From assembly GCA_049366815.1 (NCBI GenBank), contig JBMNCO010000161.1, positions 21,631-85,630 on the forward strand: a DNA stretch of 64,000 nucleotides, in the 5' to 3' direction. The notes beneath the pieces are model-generated. The model was not told the DNA's origin. It worked only from the letters and a program-made list of their open reading frames with translations, and did not search any database. Each line of letters starts with the position of its first letter. Position 1 is the first letter of the stretch. This stretch comes from CAYNYM01 sp049366815. GTDB lineage: Bacteria > Desulfobacterota > DSM-4660 > Desulfatiglandales > HGW-15. Below, in pieces: positions 63,517 to 64,000 of the stretch. The translations under genes and the position numbers were made by a program.

Positions 63517-64000
63517 ATGAAGACGATCCTGATAGTGGCAACTCTGGATACCAAAGGAACGGAAGTGGCGTTTGCAAGACAAAACATCGAGTCTCTGGGA
63601 GCGAAGGCCATGTTGCTGGATGCCGGAGTGCTCGGCGCACCGGCGATTACACCGGGCATAACCCGCGAAGAAGTTGCCCGTGCAGCCTGCTCCTCCATGG
63701 AGGAGATCGCGCGCATAGGGAGCGAGGGTGAGGCACTGGAGGTCATGGCACAGGGTGCAGGGGCCATTGCTCTCAAGCTGCACCGCGAGGGCAGGATTCA
63801 TGGCGTCCTGGGCATCGGGGGCAGCTGCGGTACGGCATTGGGCAGCGGAGTGATGCGTCACCTTCCTATCGGGGTGCCCAAGTTCATGATATCATCCCAA
63901 GCGGGAAACCCCGCGGTGGTGAGCTCGGCGGTAAAAACCTCCGATATCTGCATGTTCCACTCAGTCAGTGACGTGGCGGGCCTCAACCCTCTTACGAGGA
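63517..64000 (+). CDS. UPF0261 / Tm-1-like ATP-binding protein, 3' end outside window
   Basis: First 161 residues of a protein that runs off the window. It begins MKTILIVATLDTKGTEVAFAR and continues with GIGGSCGTALG and MISSQAGNP, matching UPF0261 proteins, whose plant relative Tm-1 binds ATP; in bacteria they often sit with a TIM-barrel partner. The start at 63517 follows GGGGG. The role is unknown. Confidence 0.9.
   Translation, partial: MKTILIVATLDTKGTEVAFARQNIESLGAKAMLLDAGVLGAPAITPGITREEVARAACSSMEEIARIGSEGEALEVMAQGAGAIALKLHREGRIHGVLGIGGSCGTALGSGVMRHLPIGVPKFMISSQAGNPAVVSSAVKTSDICMFHSVSDVAGLNPLTR

Noticed and set aside
63325..63861. 178-codon minus-strand frame
   Set aside because: Antisense to the UPF0261 gene, which has clear motifs and a ribosome site.
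1..64000. tRNA genes, rRNA, CRISPR arrays, transposases, phage genes
   Set aside because: Looked for throughout; nothing recognisable by eye. A tRNA or covariance-model scan would be needed to exclude small RNAs.

Overview
The window looks like a chromosomal segment of a Gram-negative anaerobe of the Desulfobacterota (former Deltaproteobacteria: sulfate-reducing or syntrophic lineages). No taxonomic marker was tested. The inference rests on two ETF / membrane Fe-S oxidoreductase modules with acyl-CoA dehydrogenases, DUF169, DUF2889 and UPF0261 proteins, a PEP-CTERM-like sorting signal, sigma-54 regulation and lipid A / heptosyltransferase genes. By eye the base composition is close to balanced, except for one very AT-rich stretch around 14.3-15.1 kb. 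No tRNA, rRNA, CRISPR array, insertion sequence or phage gene was recognised.

Layout. 0-3 kb: a lipid-A-type acyltransferase divergent from an NtrC-family response regulator. 3-8 kb: two secreted proteins (one resembling exo-rhamnogalacturonan lyases, one SGNH-hydrolase-like) that share a duplicated C-terminal domain. 8-13 kb: a Ser/Thr kinase with a degenerate-GGDEF partner, then a GT9 glycosyltransferase and a frameshifted GtrA gene. 13.5-16.6 kb: a glycine-zipper lipoprotein, an AT-rich non-coding block, a PEP-CTERM-like lamin-tail protein and copy 1 of a nested palindromic repeat. 16.6-30 kb: ordinary single genes (MFS, LysR, acyl-CoA synthetase, thioesterase, AIM24, cardiolipin synthase), a phosphohistidine-type domain without its histidine, and a GcvT-SHMT fusion. 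30-32.4 kb: a chemoreceptor with its own periplasmic binding protein.

32.5-45 kb holds the metabolic core: two tandem paralogous copies of tetR - EMO (membrane Fe-S oxidoreductase) - etfB - etfA - acyl-CoA dehydrogenase, all on the minus strand. Each should pass electrons from acyl-CoA oxidation through ETF to the quinone pool under an autoregulated TetR repressor; both share one operator-like motif. The downstream EMO has lost the cysteines of its first CCG cluster site. Module 2 is bracketed by repeat copies 2 and 3.

45-58 kb: cyclophilin, groES-groEL, a CysK / CysRS-like fusion whose KMSKS loop is degraded, orphan hypotheticals, a DUF169-dephospho-CoA kinase fusion, a DUF2889-PHP fusion, a second DUF2889-like protein and a bacterial cereblon-like CULT protein. 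58-63 kb: one intact PAS histidine kinase between two decayed signalling genes. The window ends inside a UPF0261 (Tm-1-like) gene.

The strongest leads are the CysK/CysRS-like fusion, the CULT protein, the GcvT-SHMT fusion, the paralogous EMO modules with cluster loss, and the roughly 300-bp palindromic repeat with a compensatory base change.
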